From an uncultured Pelagibacteraceae bacterium (GTDB lineage: Bacteria; Pseudomonadota; Alphaproteobacteria; Pelagibacterales; Pelagibacteraceae): 34,737 bases of DNA. The position numbers and the translations under genes were made by a program. Every line of letters begins with the position of its first letter. Position 1 is the stretch's first letter. Positions 1 through 7,288 of the stretch are shown in pieces. The stretch spans positions 1-34,737 of the forward strand of contig CACEJN010000009.1 of the NCBI GenBank assembly GCA_902559935.1, given 5' to 3'. The notes below the pieces were generated by a model that ran no database searches, was not told where the DNA came from, and saw only the letters and a list, made by a program, of their open reading frames with translations.

Positions 1-5
1 TTTTA

Positions 6-1397
6 TCATTTTTCTTTTTTATATTTCATTATCATTTTTTTAATATTATCAAAAGAAGTTCCACCATAAGATTTTTTCGAATTAATTGAATTTTTTAAGT
101 TAAATACTTTCAATACATCTTCTTTAAGTTTAGGTTCAATTTTTTTTAACTCATCTAAAGTTAATTCATTTAACTTCTTTTTTCTTTTTTCAGCAAAATT
201 AACTACAGCAGCAGTTTTTTGATATGCTTTTCTAAAAGACATTGAGTGATTTTTCACAAGATAGTCAGCTAAATCAGTTGCTGTAATGTATCCAGAATTA
301 GCAAGTTCTAACATTTTACTCTTATTTGGATTACAATTTTTTAGTATTTCATCAAAAATTTTTAAACAATTATTTAGATTGTCGTTAGATTTGAAAACTA
401 TCTCTTTATCATCTTGTAAATCTTTAAAATAAGACAATGGTAAACCTTTTAAGATTGTAAGCATCGAAAATAAATTTCCATAAGCGCTTCCTGATTTTCC
501 ACGCAAATATTCTAAAAGATCAGGATTCTTCTTTTGTGGCATTATCGATGATCCAGTAACAACTTTATCAGATAAATTGATCAAGTTAAAACCATCAGAA
601 TTCCAAATAATTAACTCTTCAGAAATTCTAGAAATATGCATAGCACATACTGATGAAGCGTATAAAAAATCTAAAACAAAATCTCTATCTGAAACTGTAT
701 CAATAGAATTATTTGTAGGTATTTTAAAACCAAGTTTTTTGGTTGTATAATTTCTATCTATATTAAATGATGTTCCTGCTAAAGCTGCAACACCTAAGGG
801 ATTTTCATTTAAACTGATTAAATTATTAGAAAATCTCTTTTTGTCTCTATTAAACATTTCTACATAAGACATTAAATAATGTGCAAAAGAGATAGCTTGG
901 GCATTTTTAAGATGTGTAAATCCAGGCATAATAGTCTCAATATTTTTTTCAGCTAACTTAATTGTGCTCTTAATAACTTTATTAATATTATTATTTATTT
1001 CTTTGGTCGAATTTTTCATCCAAATTTTAAAATCTGTAATTACCTGATCATTTCTTGATCTTGCAGTGTGAACATAGCCAGCTTCTTCACCTATAATTTG
1101 AAAAAGTCTCCTTTCGATATTCATATGAATATCTTCATATTTTTTATTAAACTCAAATTTATTTTTTGTGATTTCCTTATCAATTTTTGTTAGTCCATAA
1201 ATAATTTTATTTTTTATTTTAAAAGAAATTATTTTTTGTTTAAAAAGCATTTCAACATGAGCAATTGATCCATGGATGTCTTCTTTGTAGAGTCTTTTAT
1301 CAATATCTATTGAATTACCGACTTTTTGAAACAAACTTGATGCATTTTTTTTTATCCGTGAGTTCCAGATTGCTTGGTTGTTTTTATTTTTTGCCAT
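6..1397 (-). CDS. argH: Argininosuccinate lyase
   Basis: Splits argininosuccinate into arginine and fumarate, the last step of arginine synthesis, in the cytoplasm. The 463-residue product matches the usual length of about 460. The family signature of the fumarase/aspartase superfamily is visible as GSSIMPQKKNPD near residues 283-294, in the loop that carries the catalytic Ser. HTARSRNDQV near residues 110-119 is the other hallmark. The N-terminus begins with a short basic stretch before the WNSRIKK start of the conserved region. The gene is divergent from the thioredoxin gene at 1422, with only 24 bp between start codons. A TATAAT box lies 8 nt upstream of the ATG, so the mRNA probably has almost no leader. 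The stop codon is near the window edge, so downstream operon partners cannot be seen. Confidence 0.96.
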   Translation of the reverse strand: MAKNKNNQAIWNSRIKKNASSLFQKVGNSIDIDKRLYKEDIHGSIAHVEMLFKQKIISFKIKNKIIYGLTKIDKEITKNKFEFNKKYEDIHMNIERRLFQIIGEEAGYVHTARSRNDQVITDFKIWMKNSTKEINNNINKVIKSTIKLAEKNIETIMPGFTHLKNAQAISFAHYLMSYVEMFNRDKKRFSNNLISLNENPLGVAALAGTSFNIDRNYTTKKLGFKIPTNNSIDTVSDRDFVLDFLYASSVCAMHISRISEELIIWNSDGFNLINLSDKVVTGSSIMPQKKNPDLLEYLRGKSGSAYGNLFSMLTILKGLPLSYFKDLQDDKEIVFKSNDNLNNCLKIFDEILKNCNPNKSKMLELANSGYITATDLADYLVKNHSMSFRKAYQKTAAVVNFAEKRKKKLNELTLDELKKIEPKLKEDVLKVFNLKNSINSKKSYGGTSFDNIKKMIMKYKKEK

Positions 1398-1405
1398 GAT
1401 ATTTA

Positions 1406-1434
1406 ATTATACCTATTTAACATGAGATTTTTAA
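1406..1434 (-). promoter_or_regulatory. Predicted argH promoter
   Basis: On the minus strand TTAAAA (1434-1429) and TATAAT (1411-1406) are separated by 17 bp, close to sigma-70 consensus. The expected transcription start is about position 1399, two bases before the argH ATG. The -35 box lies inside the first codons of the divergent thioredoxin gene. The prediction comes only from pattern matching in an AT-rich genome. Confidence 0.4.
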
Positions 1435-1931
1435 TAATATTTATTTTTTTGATAACAAATGTTTTAGCTGAAGAACTACCTGGTATTAAAAATATTGTAA
1501 TCCACAAAATACCAAAAACATATGATAATGTTATTTTTTTAGACAAAAATGATCAAAAAATTAATATCAATGAATATACTGGCAACTTATTGATATTGAA
1601 TTTTTGGGCGACCTGGTGTGAACCTTGTAAAGATGAAATGCCATCTTTAGATAAACTCCAAGCTAACCCAGAATTAGATAAAATAAAAATTTTTCCAATT
1701 AATATTGGGAAAGAAACCCTGGAAAAAGTTAATAAATTTTTTATAGATCTTAATATTAAAAATTTTGAACCTTATTTTGATCCACCTACTACATTAGCAA
1801 AAATGTTTACTTTAAGAGGTGTCCCTACAACAATTCTAATTAATAAAGAGGGTCAAGAATTTGCTAGAATAATAGGTTCAATTGATTTTGAAGATACAAA
1901 TTTCGTTAATTGGATAAAAAAATATAACTAA
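1422..1931 (+). CDS. TlpA-like periplasmic thioredoxin-fold protein
   Basis: A 169-residue thiol-disulfide oxidoreductase. A signal peptide or N-terminal anchor covers residues 1-16, with likely cleavage after LA before EELPG. The thioredoxin active site is FWATWCEPCK with Cys66 and Cys69, and the cis-proline is in RGVPTT. The WCxPC form and the helical insertion after the active site fit the TlpA/ResA/CcmG group, which reduces disulfides in the periplasm, for example in cytochrome maturation. The partner is unknown. The gene is divergent from argH. From memory, TlpA-family genes often neighbour argH in alphaproteobacteria. Its TAA stop overlaps the TAG stop of the convergent HIG1 gene by 4 bp. 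DsbB lies 2 kb away. Confidence 0.88.
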   Translation: MRFLIIFIFLITNVLAEELPGIKNIVIHKIPKTYDNVIFLDKNDQKININEYTGNLLILNFWATWCEPCKDEMPSLDKLQANPELDKIKIFPINIGKETLEKVNKFFIDLNIKNFEPYFDPPTTLAKMFTLRGVPTTILINKEGQEFARIIGSIDFEDTNFVNWIKKYN

Positions 1932-2131
1932 TTTTTAAAAAAGTAAGCAAAGCCAACCAAAGCAAGAATAGCAATAAATTGTAGAAGAACTCTTAATTGC
2001 ATCAATTTGTTTGAATATTTTTTACTAGTTTCTCCACCTTTAAAAAGAGTACCTATGCCCAAAATTAAAACTATTCCCACAGCAATCAAAAGAGCTATTG
2101 ATAAAACTTTTACAAATATTCCTGATATCAT
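1928..2131 (-). CDS. HIG1-domain twin transmembrane protein
   Basis: A 67-residue inner-membrane protein with two hydrophobic segments, about residues 6-29 and 47-64, joined by a short basic loop. The loop and start of the second helix, SNKLMQLRVLLQ, match the HIG1 (hypoxia-induced gene 1) pattern in which Met, Arg-Val and Gln are conserved. In mitochondria HIG1 proteins such as Rcf1 associate with cytochrome oxidase and the supercomplex. Alphaproteobacterial members are likely respiratory accessory proteins, but this role is inferred from family membership. The start lies 49 bp from the divergent esterase gene, and the stop is shared with the thioredoxin gene. Confidence 0.75.
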   Translation of the reverse strand: MISGIFVKVLSIALLIAVGIVLILGIGTLFKGGETSKKYSNKLMQLRVLLQFIAILALVGFAYFFKN

Positions 2132-2180
2132 ATTTTTATTTTAGATTGTTTTTTGAAATAAAAAACATAATTTATCAACT

Positions 2181-2831
2181 ATGACATTTTGCCTTGATTC
2201 AATAATTATTAAACCAGAAGACGGTGTTGAAATTAAAAATGCTATTATTTTGCTTCATGGTTATGGAGGTGATGGAAAGGATATAAGCATGCTATCTTTA
2301 AACTGGAAAAGACATATGCCTAATACAGTCTTTGTTTGTCCGAATGGTCATGAGCCATGCGCCATAAATCCCTCTGGTTATCAGTGGTTTGATTTAACAA
2401 AAGAGGATACTGATTACATATTAGAACAATCAATTAAGGCTGAAGAGGTTTTAAAAAAATTTATTAATCAAATAAAACAAGAGTTCAAGTTATCAAATAA
2501 TCAAATCTGTTTATCTGGATTCAGTCAGGGATGTATGATGTCTTTAAATGTTGGTCTTACAGTTGAGGAAAAGTTTTCATGTATAGTTGGTTTTTCTGGA
2601 AAGATAATAAATCAAAAAAATTTAAAAAACAGAATTAAAAATAATACTGAAACATTACTTATACATGGAGAAGCTGATCAAATTGTCCCATCAACATATT
2701 TACTAGAAGCAAAAGATTTTTTAATTAGAAACAACGTTGAAGTTGACACATTATTAATAAAAAATTGTGATCATCATATTCCTATTGAAGCATCAAGTAC
2801 AGCTTTAAATTTTATTTTAAAAAAAATTTAA
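2181..2831 (+). CDS. Carboxylesterase / lysophospholipase-like alpha/beta hydrolase
   Basis: A 216-residue cytosolic alpha/beta hydrolase of the phospholipase/carboxylesterase (Abhydrolase_2) family. The oxyanion region is LLHGYGGDG near residues 24-32. The nucleophile elbow is GFSQG with Ser115. The acid is Asp166 in HGEADQIVP, and His198 or His199 in DHHIP completes the triad. The length fits the small single-domain esterases such as YpfH and acyl-protein thioesterase. The substrate cannot be deduced. It is followed after 47 bp by the HNH gene, which appears to have its own promoter. Confidence 0.87.
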   Translation: MTFCLDSIIIKPEDGVEIKNAIILLHGYGGDGKDISMLSLNWKRHMPNTVFVCPNGHEPCAINPSGYQWFDLTKEDTDYILEQSIKAEEVLKKFINQIKQEFKLSNNQICLSGFSQGCMMSLNVGLTVEEKFSCIVGFSGKIINQKNLKNRIKNNTETLLIHGEADQIVPSTYLLEAKDFLIRNNVEVDTLLIKNCDHHIPIEASSTALNFILKKI

Positions 2832-2843
2832 CATCTCTTATTA

Positions 2844-2872
2844 TTGATAAAATTGTTTAACTAAGTTAAAAT
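2844..2872 (+). promoter_or_regulatory. Predicted promoter of the HNH gene
   Basis: TTGATA (2844-2849) and TAAAAT (2867-2872) are each 5/6 matches to sigma-70 consensus, with a 17-bp spacer. The predicted start site is within a base or two of the ATG at 2879, so the transcript would be leaderless. A dyad at 2857-2879 covers the -10 box and the start site. Confidence 0.5.
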
Positions 2873-2879
2873 TAGTTAA
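2857..2879. promoter_or_regulatory. Inverted repeat over the HNH gene promoter and start codon
   Basis: Perfect arms TTAACTAA and TTAGTTAA are separated by 7 bp. The dyad ends on the A of the HNH start codon and overlaps the predicted -10 box. It is either a repressor-type operator or chance symmetry in AT-rich DNA. An inner alternative pairing, TTAAC-TAA-GTTAA, also exists. Confidence 0.4.
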
Positions 2880-3448
2880 TGAACAATTTTATTGAACAAA
2901 ATGTTTCATTAGAAAAGTGCCCTGCATTAGTACTCAATGCAGACTATAGACCTTTGAGTTACTACCCTTTGTCTTTATGGTCATGGCAGGATACTGTTAA
3001 ATCAGTTTTTCTTGATCGAGTTATTATTGTTAGTAATTACGATAGAACTATAAGAAGTCCATCATTTAATATGAAATTACCAAGTGTCATCGCATTAAAG
3101 GATTATATTGTTCCTCAAAGCAAGCCAAGTTTTACTAGATTTAATGTGTTTTTAAGAGATAAATTTTCCTGTCAATATTGTGGAAGCAATGAAGAGTTAA
3201 CTTTTGATCATCTATTACCTAGATCAAAAGGAGGTGAAACTAATTGGGATAATGTTGTAACAGCTTGTTCTGCATGCAATGTGAAAAAGGGTGGAAAACT
3301 GTTGAAACATTCAGGTATGAAGTTGTATCAGTACCCTTATCGACCATCAACTGAAGATTTACATAAGAATGGAAAAAATTTTCCACCAAATTTTTTACAT
3401 AAAAGCTGGATGGATTACTTATATTGGGATGTAGAGTTAGAGTCTTAA
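2879..3448 (+). CDS. HNH endonuclease family protein
   Basis: A 189-residue protein with a zinc-bound HNH nuclease fold at about residues 96-140. The zinc ligands are CQYC (Cys98, Cys101) and CSAC (Cys130, Cys133). The catalytic His is in FDHLLP (His111), and an Asn-containing GGETNWDNVV follows. The N-terminal 90 residues (ALVLNADYRPLSYYPL) are typical of the stand-alone HNH proteins found in most alphaproteobacteria, whose physiological role is unclear. There is no restriction or mobile-element context. It converges on coq7, and the stop codons share the palindrome TTAA. Confidence 0.9.
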   Translation: MNNFIEQNVSLEKCPALVLNADYRPLSYYPLSLWSWQDTVKSVFLDRVIIVSNYDRTIRSPSFNMKLPSVIALKDYIVPQSKPSFTRFNVFLRDKFSCQYCGSNEELTFDHLLPRSKGGETNWDNVVTACSACNVKKGGKLLKHSGMKLYQYPYRPSTEDLHKNGKNFPPNFLHKSWMDYLYWDVELES

Positions 3449-3978
3449 ATTTTCTCAGAAATATTTATTGCAATTTTTGATCCAGTTTTAATAATTTTAT
3501 CTAATATAGAGTATGGACCTTCTTTAGTAGCACCCTTTTCATAGGCAATATCTTTATGGCTTAATTCATCTTTTCTAAATTTAATTATTTTTTTTTTAAG
3601 TTTTGGTTCGCTATTATCAAGTTGTTTTATTTGGTTTAAATAATGCTCATCTATCACTTCTTCAACAGAAGCAGTGCAAAGCATAGCCGCTTTCTTACCA
3701 AGTAAAGTTGAACCAAAACCTAATCCTACACCTAACAAATCCCACAAGGGTAAAAATTTTGTAGGTTTTATATTTCTTTTTTTAATTTCTTCTTCAAAAA
3801 AATCAGAATGTTCTTTTTCGTGAACTTTCATTTCTTCAATTGTTTTTTTTAAAGCTTCATCTTTAACTAACGTGTTTAGAGCAAGTAACTGTCCTTCATA
3901 AATTTTAACAGCACCACGTTCCCCAGCATGATCAACTCTAATAAATTCTTCTATTTTCTTTTTATTTATTGTTGTCAT
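3445..3978 (-). CDS. coq7: Demethoxyubiquinone hydroxylase (COQ7 family)
   Basis: A di-iron monooxygenase that hydroxylates demethoxyubiquinone late in ubiquinone synthesis, at the inner membrane. The 177-residue product shows two ferritin-like half repeats. RVDHAGERGAV carries Glu20, and MKVHEKEH carries the first ExxH (Glu54, His57). ASVEEVIDEHY carries Glu106/107, and DELSHKD carries the second ExxH (Glu138, His141). The length fits the short bacterial COQ7 form. Its start overlaps the end of dsbB by 17 bp, so dsbB, coq7 and the upstream DedA gene are probably cotranscribed. Confidence 0.95.
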   Translation of the reverse strand: MTTINKKKIEEFIRVDHAGERGAVKIYEGQLLALNTLVKDEALKKTIEEMKVHEKEHSDFFEEEIKKRNIKPTKFLPLWDLLGVGLGFGSTLLGKKAAMLCTASVEEVIDEHYLNQIKQLDNSEPKLKKKIIKFRKDELSHKDIAYEKGATKEGPYSILDKIIKTGSKIAINISEKI

Positions 3979-4447
3979 AACTTAAATAACTTCTTGTTGT
4001 TAAATATACTATTAATATTGATAATATAATATTGTAGCTTGTAAGCGATAATCCTAAAATTTTAAATGTAACATCTTTGCAGCTTACATTCTTTTCTTGC
4101 AACTGTCTTAATATGTCTTCTTTTGATAGTAAATTGGAGCCATTTTTTAAATCGCAAACCAATGATTCTTCAATAAAACCTTGCTCAATACCTAAATGAT
4201 ATAAAGATAAAATAGTAGCTGCTAAAAAAATTAATATAAGAGAAAGAATGAAATATTTTTCAAGATAAACAAATTTATAATTTAGGACAATAATTATTAA
4301 TGCTAAGAGGTATGGAATTCTTTCTAATATACACAAGTTACAGGGTTGATGACCTAAAACATATTCAATAAAAAATGCTGAAGATAAAGCAATAATACTA
4401 ATTAAAAAAATTAATTTTAATGTAATTGTTTTGTTAATCTCAACCAT
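3962..4447 (-). CDS. dsbB: Disulfide bond formation protein B
   Basis: An inner-membrane protein that reoxidises DsbA and passes electrons to quinone. The 161-residue product has four hydrophobic segments. The first periplasmic loop carries GHQPCNLC (Cys36, Cys39). The second loop carries Cys98 in SLVCDL and Cys123 in NVSCKD. This is the full two-pair set expected of DsbB. It overlaps the DedA-family gene by 8 bp and coq7 by 17 bp. The neighbouring coq7 gene makes ubiquinone, which is DsbB's electron acceptor. No dsbA lies in the window. Confidence 0.9.
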   Translation of the reverse strand: MVEINKTITLKLIFLISIIALSSAFFIEYVLGHQPCNLCILERIPYLLALIIIVLNYKFVYLEKYFILSLILIFLAATILSLYHLGIEQGFIEESLVCDLKNGSNLLSKEDILRQLQEKNVSCKDVTFKILGLSLTSYNIILSILIVYLTTRSYLSYDNNK

Positions 4448-5045
4448 TAAATTTAAAAAATAAATAAATAATAATAAATATTATAACTATAATAATTCCA
4501 ATTATGGTGAACCATTTTGATCCATGTTTTTCCATGTACTCTGTAAATAATTCTCCAAATTTATAAGACAAATAGGCAACTATGAAAAATCTCAGGCTTC
4601 TTGAAATTAAACTAACAATTATAAAAATAGGAAGATTAAAAGCAATTAAACCACTTGAAATCGTAAAGGCTTTATAGGGTAATGGAGTAAAGCCAGCTAA
4701 AAAAAGAATACTAAGCCATGCGAGGAATCCACTCCCTTGAGACATACTTAATTTTAAATTTTCAACTTTATCTTGATAACCATAAAATTCAATTACATAC
4801 ATAGCTAAATCAAAAAATAAATAACCTATCAAATATCCAAAGATTCCTCCAAGAACGGAAAATATTGATGCTATTAAAAATATTTTCAAATATTCCTTTT
4901 TTTTAGCAATAACCATTGGGATTATCATTGCATCTGGAGGTATAGGAAAAAAAGAACTTTCTATAAAAGATACAAGCCCTAAATAAATATTCGAACTTTT
5001 ATGTGCGGCTAATTCTAAACATTTTTTGTAAAGTGTTTGAAACAT
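4440..5045 (-). CDS. DedA/YqaA-family membrane protein
   Basis: A 201-residue multi-pass inner-membrane protein of the DedA/SNARE-associated superfamily, YqaA branch. The family signature is SSFFPIPPDAMIIPMVIA near residues 30-47, with a glycine-rich segment GGIFGYLIGY and FLAGFTPLPYKAFTISSG near residues 115-132. DedA proteins are implicated in lipid-carrier translocation and membrane homeostasis; the specific substrate here is unknown. It is the first gene of the three-gene minus-strand unit with dsbB and coq7. The ATG lies about 11 nt after a TATATT box at 5062-5057, again suggesting a very short leader. Confidence 0.85.
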   Translation of the reverse strand: MFQTLYKKCLELAAHKSSNIYLGLVSFIESSFFPIPPDAMIIPMVIAKKKEYLKIFLIASIFSVLGGIFGYLIGYLFFDLAMYVIEFYGYQDKVENLKLSMSQGSGFLAWLSILFLAGFTPLPYKAFTISSGLIAFNLPIFIIVSLISRSLRFFIVAYLSYKFGELFTEYMEKHGSKWFTIIGIIIVIIFIIIYLFFKFNG

Positions 5046-5064
5046 TTTTTGGTTTTAATATAAA

Positions 5065-5092
5065 TTTAGTTCTTATACTATTTAAATATAAT
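5065..5092 (+). promoter_or_regulatory. Predicted tRNA-Leu promoter
   Basis: A perfect -10 box TATAAT lies at 5087-5092, with a weak -35 (TTTAGT, 5065-5070) 16 bp upstream. The predicted start is about 5099, nine bases before the mature tRNA. It would also drive the acyl-CoA synthetase gene. Confidence 0.45.
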
Positions 5093-5107
5093 TTAATTGA
5101 ATACCTA

Positions 5108-5192
5108 GGGCGAATGGCGGAACTGGTAGACGCGCACGACTCAAAATCGTGTTTCGCAAGAAGTGAGAGTTCGATTCTCTCTTCGCCCACCA
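5108..5192 (+). tRNA. tRNA-Leu (anticodon CAA)
   Basis: An 85-nt class II tRNA. The acceptor stem GGGCGAA pairs with TTCGCCC, followed by discriminator A and an encoded CCA. The anticodon arm is CACGA-CTCAAAA-TCGTG with anticodon CAA, reading UUG. The T arm GAGAG-TTCGATT-CTCTC is complete, and the D arm contains the AACTGGTAGA loop. The long variable arm is typical of tRNA-Leu. The acyl-CoA synthetase ATG follows the CCA by only 7 nt. Confidence 0.97.
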
Positions 5193-5199
5193 AGTAACT

Positions 5200-6930
5200 A
5201 TGAATTTAAATAATTTAAATAATTTGATCGAATTATTTGTTAATCAAGCAAATAAACAAAATAAAAAAGATATTTTTTTGGAATGGCTAAATCCTAGCAA
5301 TAAAAAAACATTCACATGGGAAGAAACTGAAAAGAATATTTTAAAATTATCAAAAGTTATTAAAGAAAATATAAAAGAAGGCGATAGATGTCTTTTAGTT
5401 TCAGAGAATAGACCAGAGTGGTTTGTTTCTGATTTAGCTATTATGTTAGCTGGTGGAATTACAGTTCCAGCATACACAACTTATACAGAAGATGATTATA
5501 AGTACTTGATAGAAGATTGTGAGCCTAGCTTAGTTGTTGTTTCAAATAATGAAATGTTAAAAAAAATAAATAATTCAATCAATGAAAAAGATTTTATTAA
5601 AAAAGTCATTACTTTGGATGAAAAAGCCGAAGTAACAAATAGTTTAAATATAATTAATAAAGAAAAATATTTAGATTTTAATTCAATTATAAAGAATAAT
5701 TTATTAGCAGAAGATAAAATTGAAAATAATAAATTAAAAAGAAATTCTCCTGCATGTATTATTTATACTTCTGGGACAGGAGGTAATCCTAAAGGAGTAA
5801 TTTTAAGTCATGGTGGAATTTTAAATAATCTCGTAGGAGCATGCGAAATTATGAAACCATTATTTAACGCAAGACCAGTATTTTTAACTTGGCTTCCTCT
5901 TTCACACTCTTACGAGCATTGTGTTCAATTTGCACAGATAGCAGTAGGAGCAAAAGTATTCTATGCAGAAAAAATAGAAAAACTTTTAGAAAATATATCT
6001 GAAGCAAAACCCACAATTATGACAGCTGTTCCAAGGTTTTACCAAAACCTTTACAACAAAATAAACATGAATTTAAAAAAGCAGACAGGTTTTAAAGCAA
6101 AATTGATTGAAGCAACTCTTCGTTTGGGGAGAAAAAAACTACTAAATCAAAAAATGTCATTTTATGAAAAATTACTCAATTTTATAGTTGATAAATTGGT
6201 TAGAAAAAAAATAAAAAAACAGTTCGGTGGAAACTTGAAAGCTTTTGTTTCAGGTGGTGGGGCACTAGACAAAGAAATAGGAGAATTTTTGAATTCTGTT
6301 GGGCTGCCTACTCTTCAGGGTTATGGTTTAACAGAAACATCACCAGTAGTAAGTTGCAATCCAATACATAAAATCAAAGTGGAAACTGTAGGACCTCCAT
6401 TTCAAGGCAATGAAGTCAAAATCGCTGAAGATGGAGAAATTTTGGTTAAAGGAGAAAATGTAATGCTAGGATATTGGAATAAAAAAGAAGAGACTGAAAA
6501 AGTAATTATTAATGGATGGCTACATACAGGCGATATTGGAGAGTTAGATCCAAATGATGGCTATTTAAAAATAACTGATAGAAAAAAAGATATAATAGTA
6601 AGTGCTGGTGGAGATAACATTTCTCCTGCTAAAATTGAAAATATGATTACGAATGAACCAGAGATAGATCAATGTATGGTTTATGGTGATAAAAAAAATT
6701 ACTTAGTTGCTTTAATTGTTCCTAATAAAGATTTTTTAAATGAAAAAGAAAAAATAAATAAAGTAATTGAAAAAATAAATAAAAAATTAACTTTACTAGA
6801 AAAGATAAAAAAAATTCAATTAATAGATGAAAATTTTTCTATTGAAAATGGTTTAATGACACCAACAATGAAAGTAAAAAGAAAAAAAGTTACAGATAAA
6901 TATAAAAATCAGCTAGAAAATCTTTATTAA
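5200..6930 (+). CDS. fadD: Long-chain acyl-CoA synthetase (AMP-forming)
   Basis: Activates fatty acids with ATP and CoA through an acyl-adenylate. The 576-residue product has the full ANL-superfamily set. The P-loop-like motif is IIYTSGTGGNPKG near residues 187-199, with Gly where most members have a second Thr. It is followed by LPLSHSYEH, then GYGLTETSP, then the adenylate-binding GWLHTGDIGELD and DRKKDIIVSAGGDNISP. The C-terminal domain ends with a Lys-rich segment (TPTMKVKRKK) containing the catalytic lysine. Substrate range is inferred from similarity to long-chain (AMP-dependent) synthetases. The start is 7 nt after tRNA-Leu with no Shine-Dalgarno sequence, so the mRNA 5' end is probably set by tRNA 3' processing. 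Use of fadD as the symbol is by family. Confidence 0.9.
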   Translation: MNLNNLNNLIELFVNQANKQNKKDIFLEWLNPSNKKTFTWEETEKNILKLSKVIKENIKEGDRCLLVSENRPEWFVSDLAIMLAGGITVPAYTTYTEDDYKYLIEDCEPSLVVVSNNEMLKKINNSINEKDFIKKVITLDEKAEVTNSLNIINKEKYLDFNSIIKNNLLAEDKIENNKLKRNSPACIIYTSGTGGNPKGVILSHGGILNNLVGACEIMKPLFNARPVFLTWLPLSHSYEHCVQFAQIAVGAKVFYAEKIEKLLENISEAKPTIMTAVPRFYQNLYNKINMNLKKQTGFKAKLIEATLRLGRKKLLNQKMSFYEKLLNFIVDKLVRKKIKKQFGGNLKAFVSGGGALDKEIGEFLNSVGLPTLQGYGLTETSPVVSCNPIHKIKVETVGPPFQGNEVKIAEDGEILVKGENVMLGYWNKKEETEKVIINGWLHTGDIGELDPNDGYLKITDRKKDIIVSAGGDNISPAKIENMITNEPEIDQCMVYGDKKNYLVALIVPNKDFLNEKEKINKVIEKINKKLTLLEKIKKIQLIDENFSIENGLMTPTMKVKRKKVTDKYKNQLENLY

Positions 6931-7049
6931 ACTATTTAATTAAAATTGTTTATTAACCGCATAAACATTAACTAAATTAATAAAAAAAAGTTTTATAAAA
7001 ATAAAAATTTAAAAATATTTTTTATAAAATTTAACTTTTAATTAAAGAA

Positions 7050-7078
7050 TTGACATAACTTATAGAAAAAAATAAAAA
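7050..7078 (+). promoter_or_regulatory. Promoter of the Lys/Arg peptide gene
   Basis: A perfect -35 TTGACA (7050-7055), 17-bp spacer and -10 TAAAAA (7073-7078). The predicted start is about 7085, just before a hairpin at 7088-7108. The rest of the roughly 200-bp gap from 6931 is featureless AT-rich DNA. Confidence 0.65.
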
Positions 7079-7087
7079 TATGTTAAC

Positions 7088-7108
7088 AGCGAATCAATTT
7101 GATTCGTT
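7088..7108 (+). other. 5' leader hairpin / dyad before the Lys/Arg peptide gene
   Basis: The perfect inverted repeat CGAATCAA-T-TTGATTCG (7090-7106), extended by a wobble and an A-T pair, sits at the predicted 5' end of the transcript and 12 nt before the ribosome binding site. As RNA it would form a 7-bp stem with a 3-nt loop. It could protect the mRNA 5' end or, as DNA, bind a regulator. Confidence 0.5.
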
Positions 7109-7130
7109 TAACTAAAAAAGGGAGCTAAAG

Positions 7131-7223
7131 ATGCCTAAGAAAAGAAGAAAAGCGGCAAAGAAAACTAAGAAAAAAGCTAAGAAAAAAGCTAAGAAAAAAG
7201 CAAAAAAAAGAAGAAGAAAATAG
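7131..7223 (+). CDS. Lys/Arg-rich 30-residue basic peptide
   Basis: A very small gene. The product begins MPKKRRKAAKKTKKK, continues with KAKKK repeats and ends KKRRRK. Of its 30 residues, 23 are Lys or Arg, with Ala and one each of Pro and Thr, and none is acidic. The composition resembles the tails of histone H1-like bacterial proteins and suggests nucleic-acid binding, which is inferred. The gene is well supported as real: TTGACA promoter, leader hairpin, strong Shine-Dalgarno GGGAG (7120-7124) 6 nt before ATG, and an intrinsic terminator 23 nt after the stop. It converges on carD, whose product carries a similar basic tail. I do not recognise a named family. The repeats could be subject to slippage. 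Confidence 0.7.
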   Translation: MPKKRRKAAKKTKKKAKKKAKKKAKKRRRK

Positions 7224-7245
7224 TAACTTAGTATTCTTTACAAAA

Positions 7246-7288
7246 AACGCTTCTCATTACAGTAGTGTGTGAGAGGCGTTTTTTTTTA
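7246..7288. terminator. Intrinsic terminator between the Lys/Arg peptide gene and carD
   Basis: Stem AACGCTTCTCA (7246-7256) pairs with TGAGAGGCGTT (7270-7280), with one G-U pair and a 13-nt loop, followed by a run of T on the plus strand. An A run before the stem makes it usable in the minus direction as well, so it may also terminate carD transcripts. Its T run reaches the carD stop codon. Confidence 0.85.

Noticed and set aside
4999-5197. Open frames on both strands across the tRNA-Leu gene
   Set aside because: They translate tRNA-Leu; the tRNA structure and the DedA start fully explain the region.
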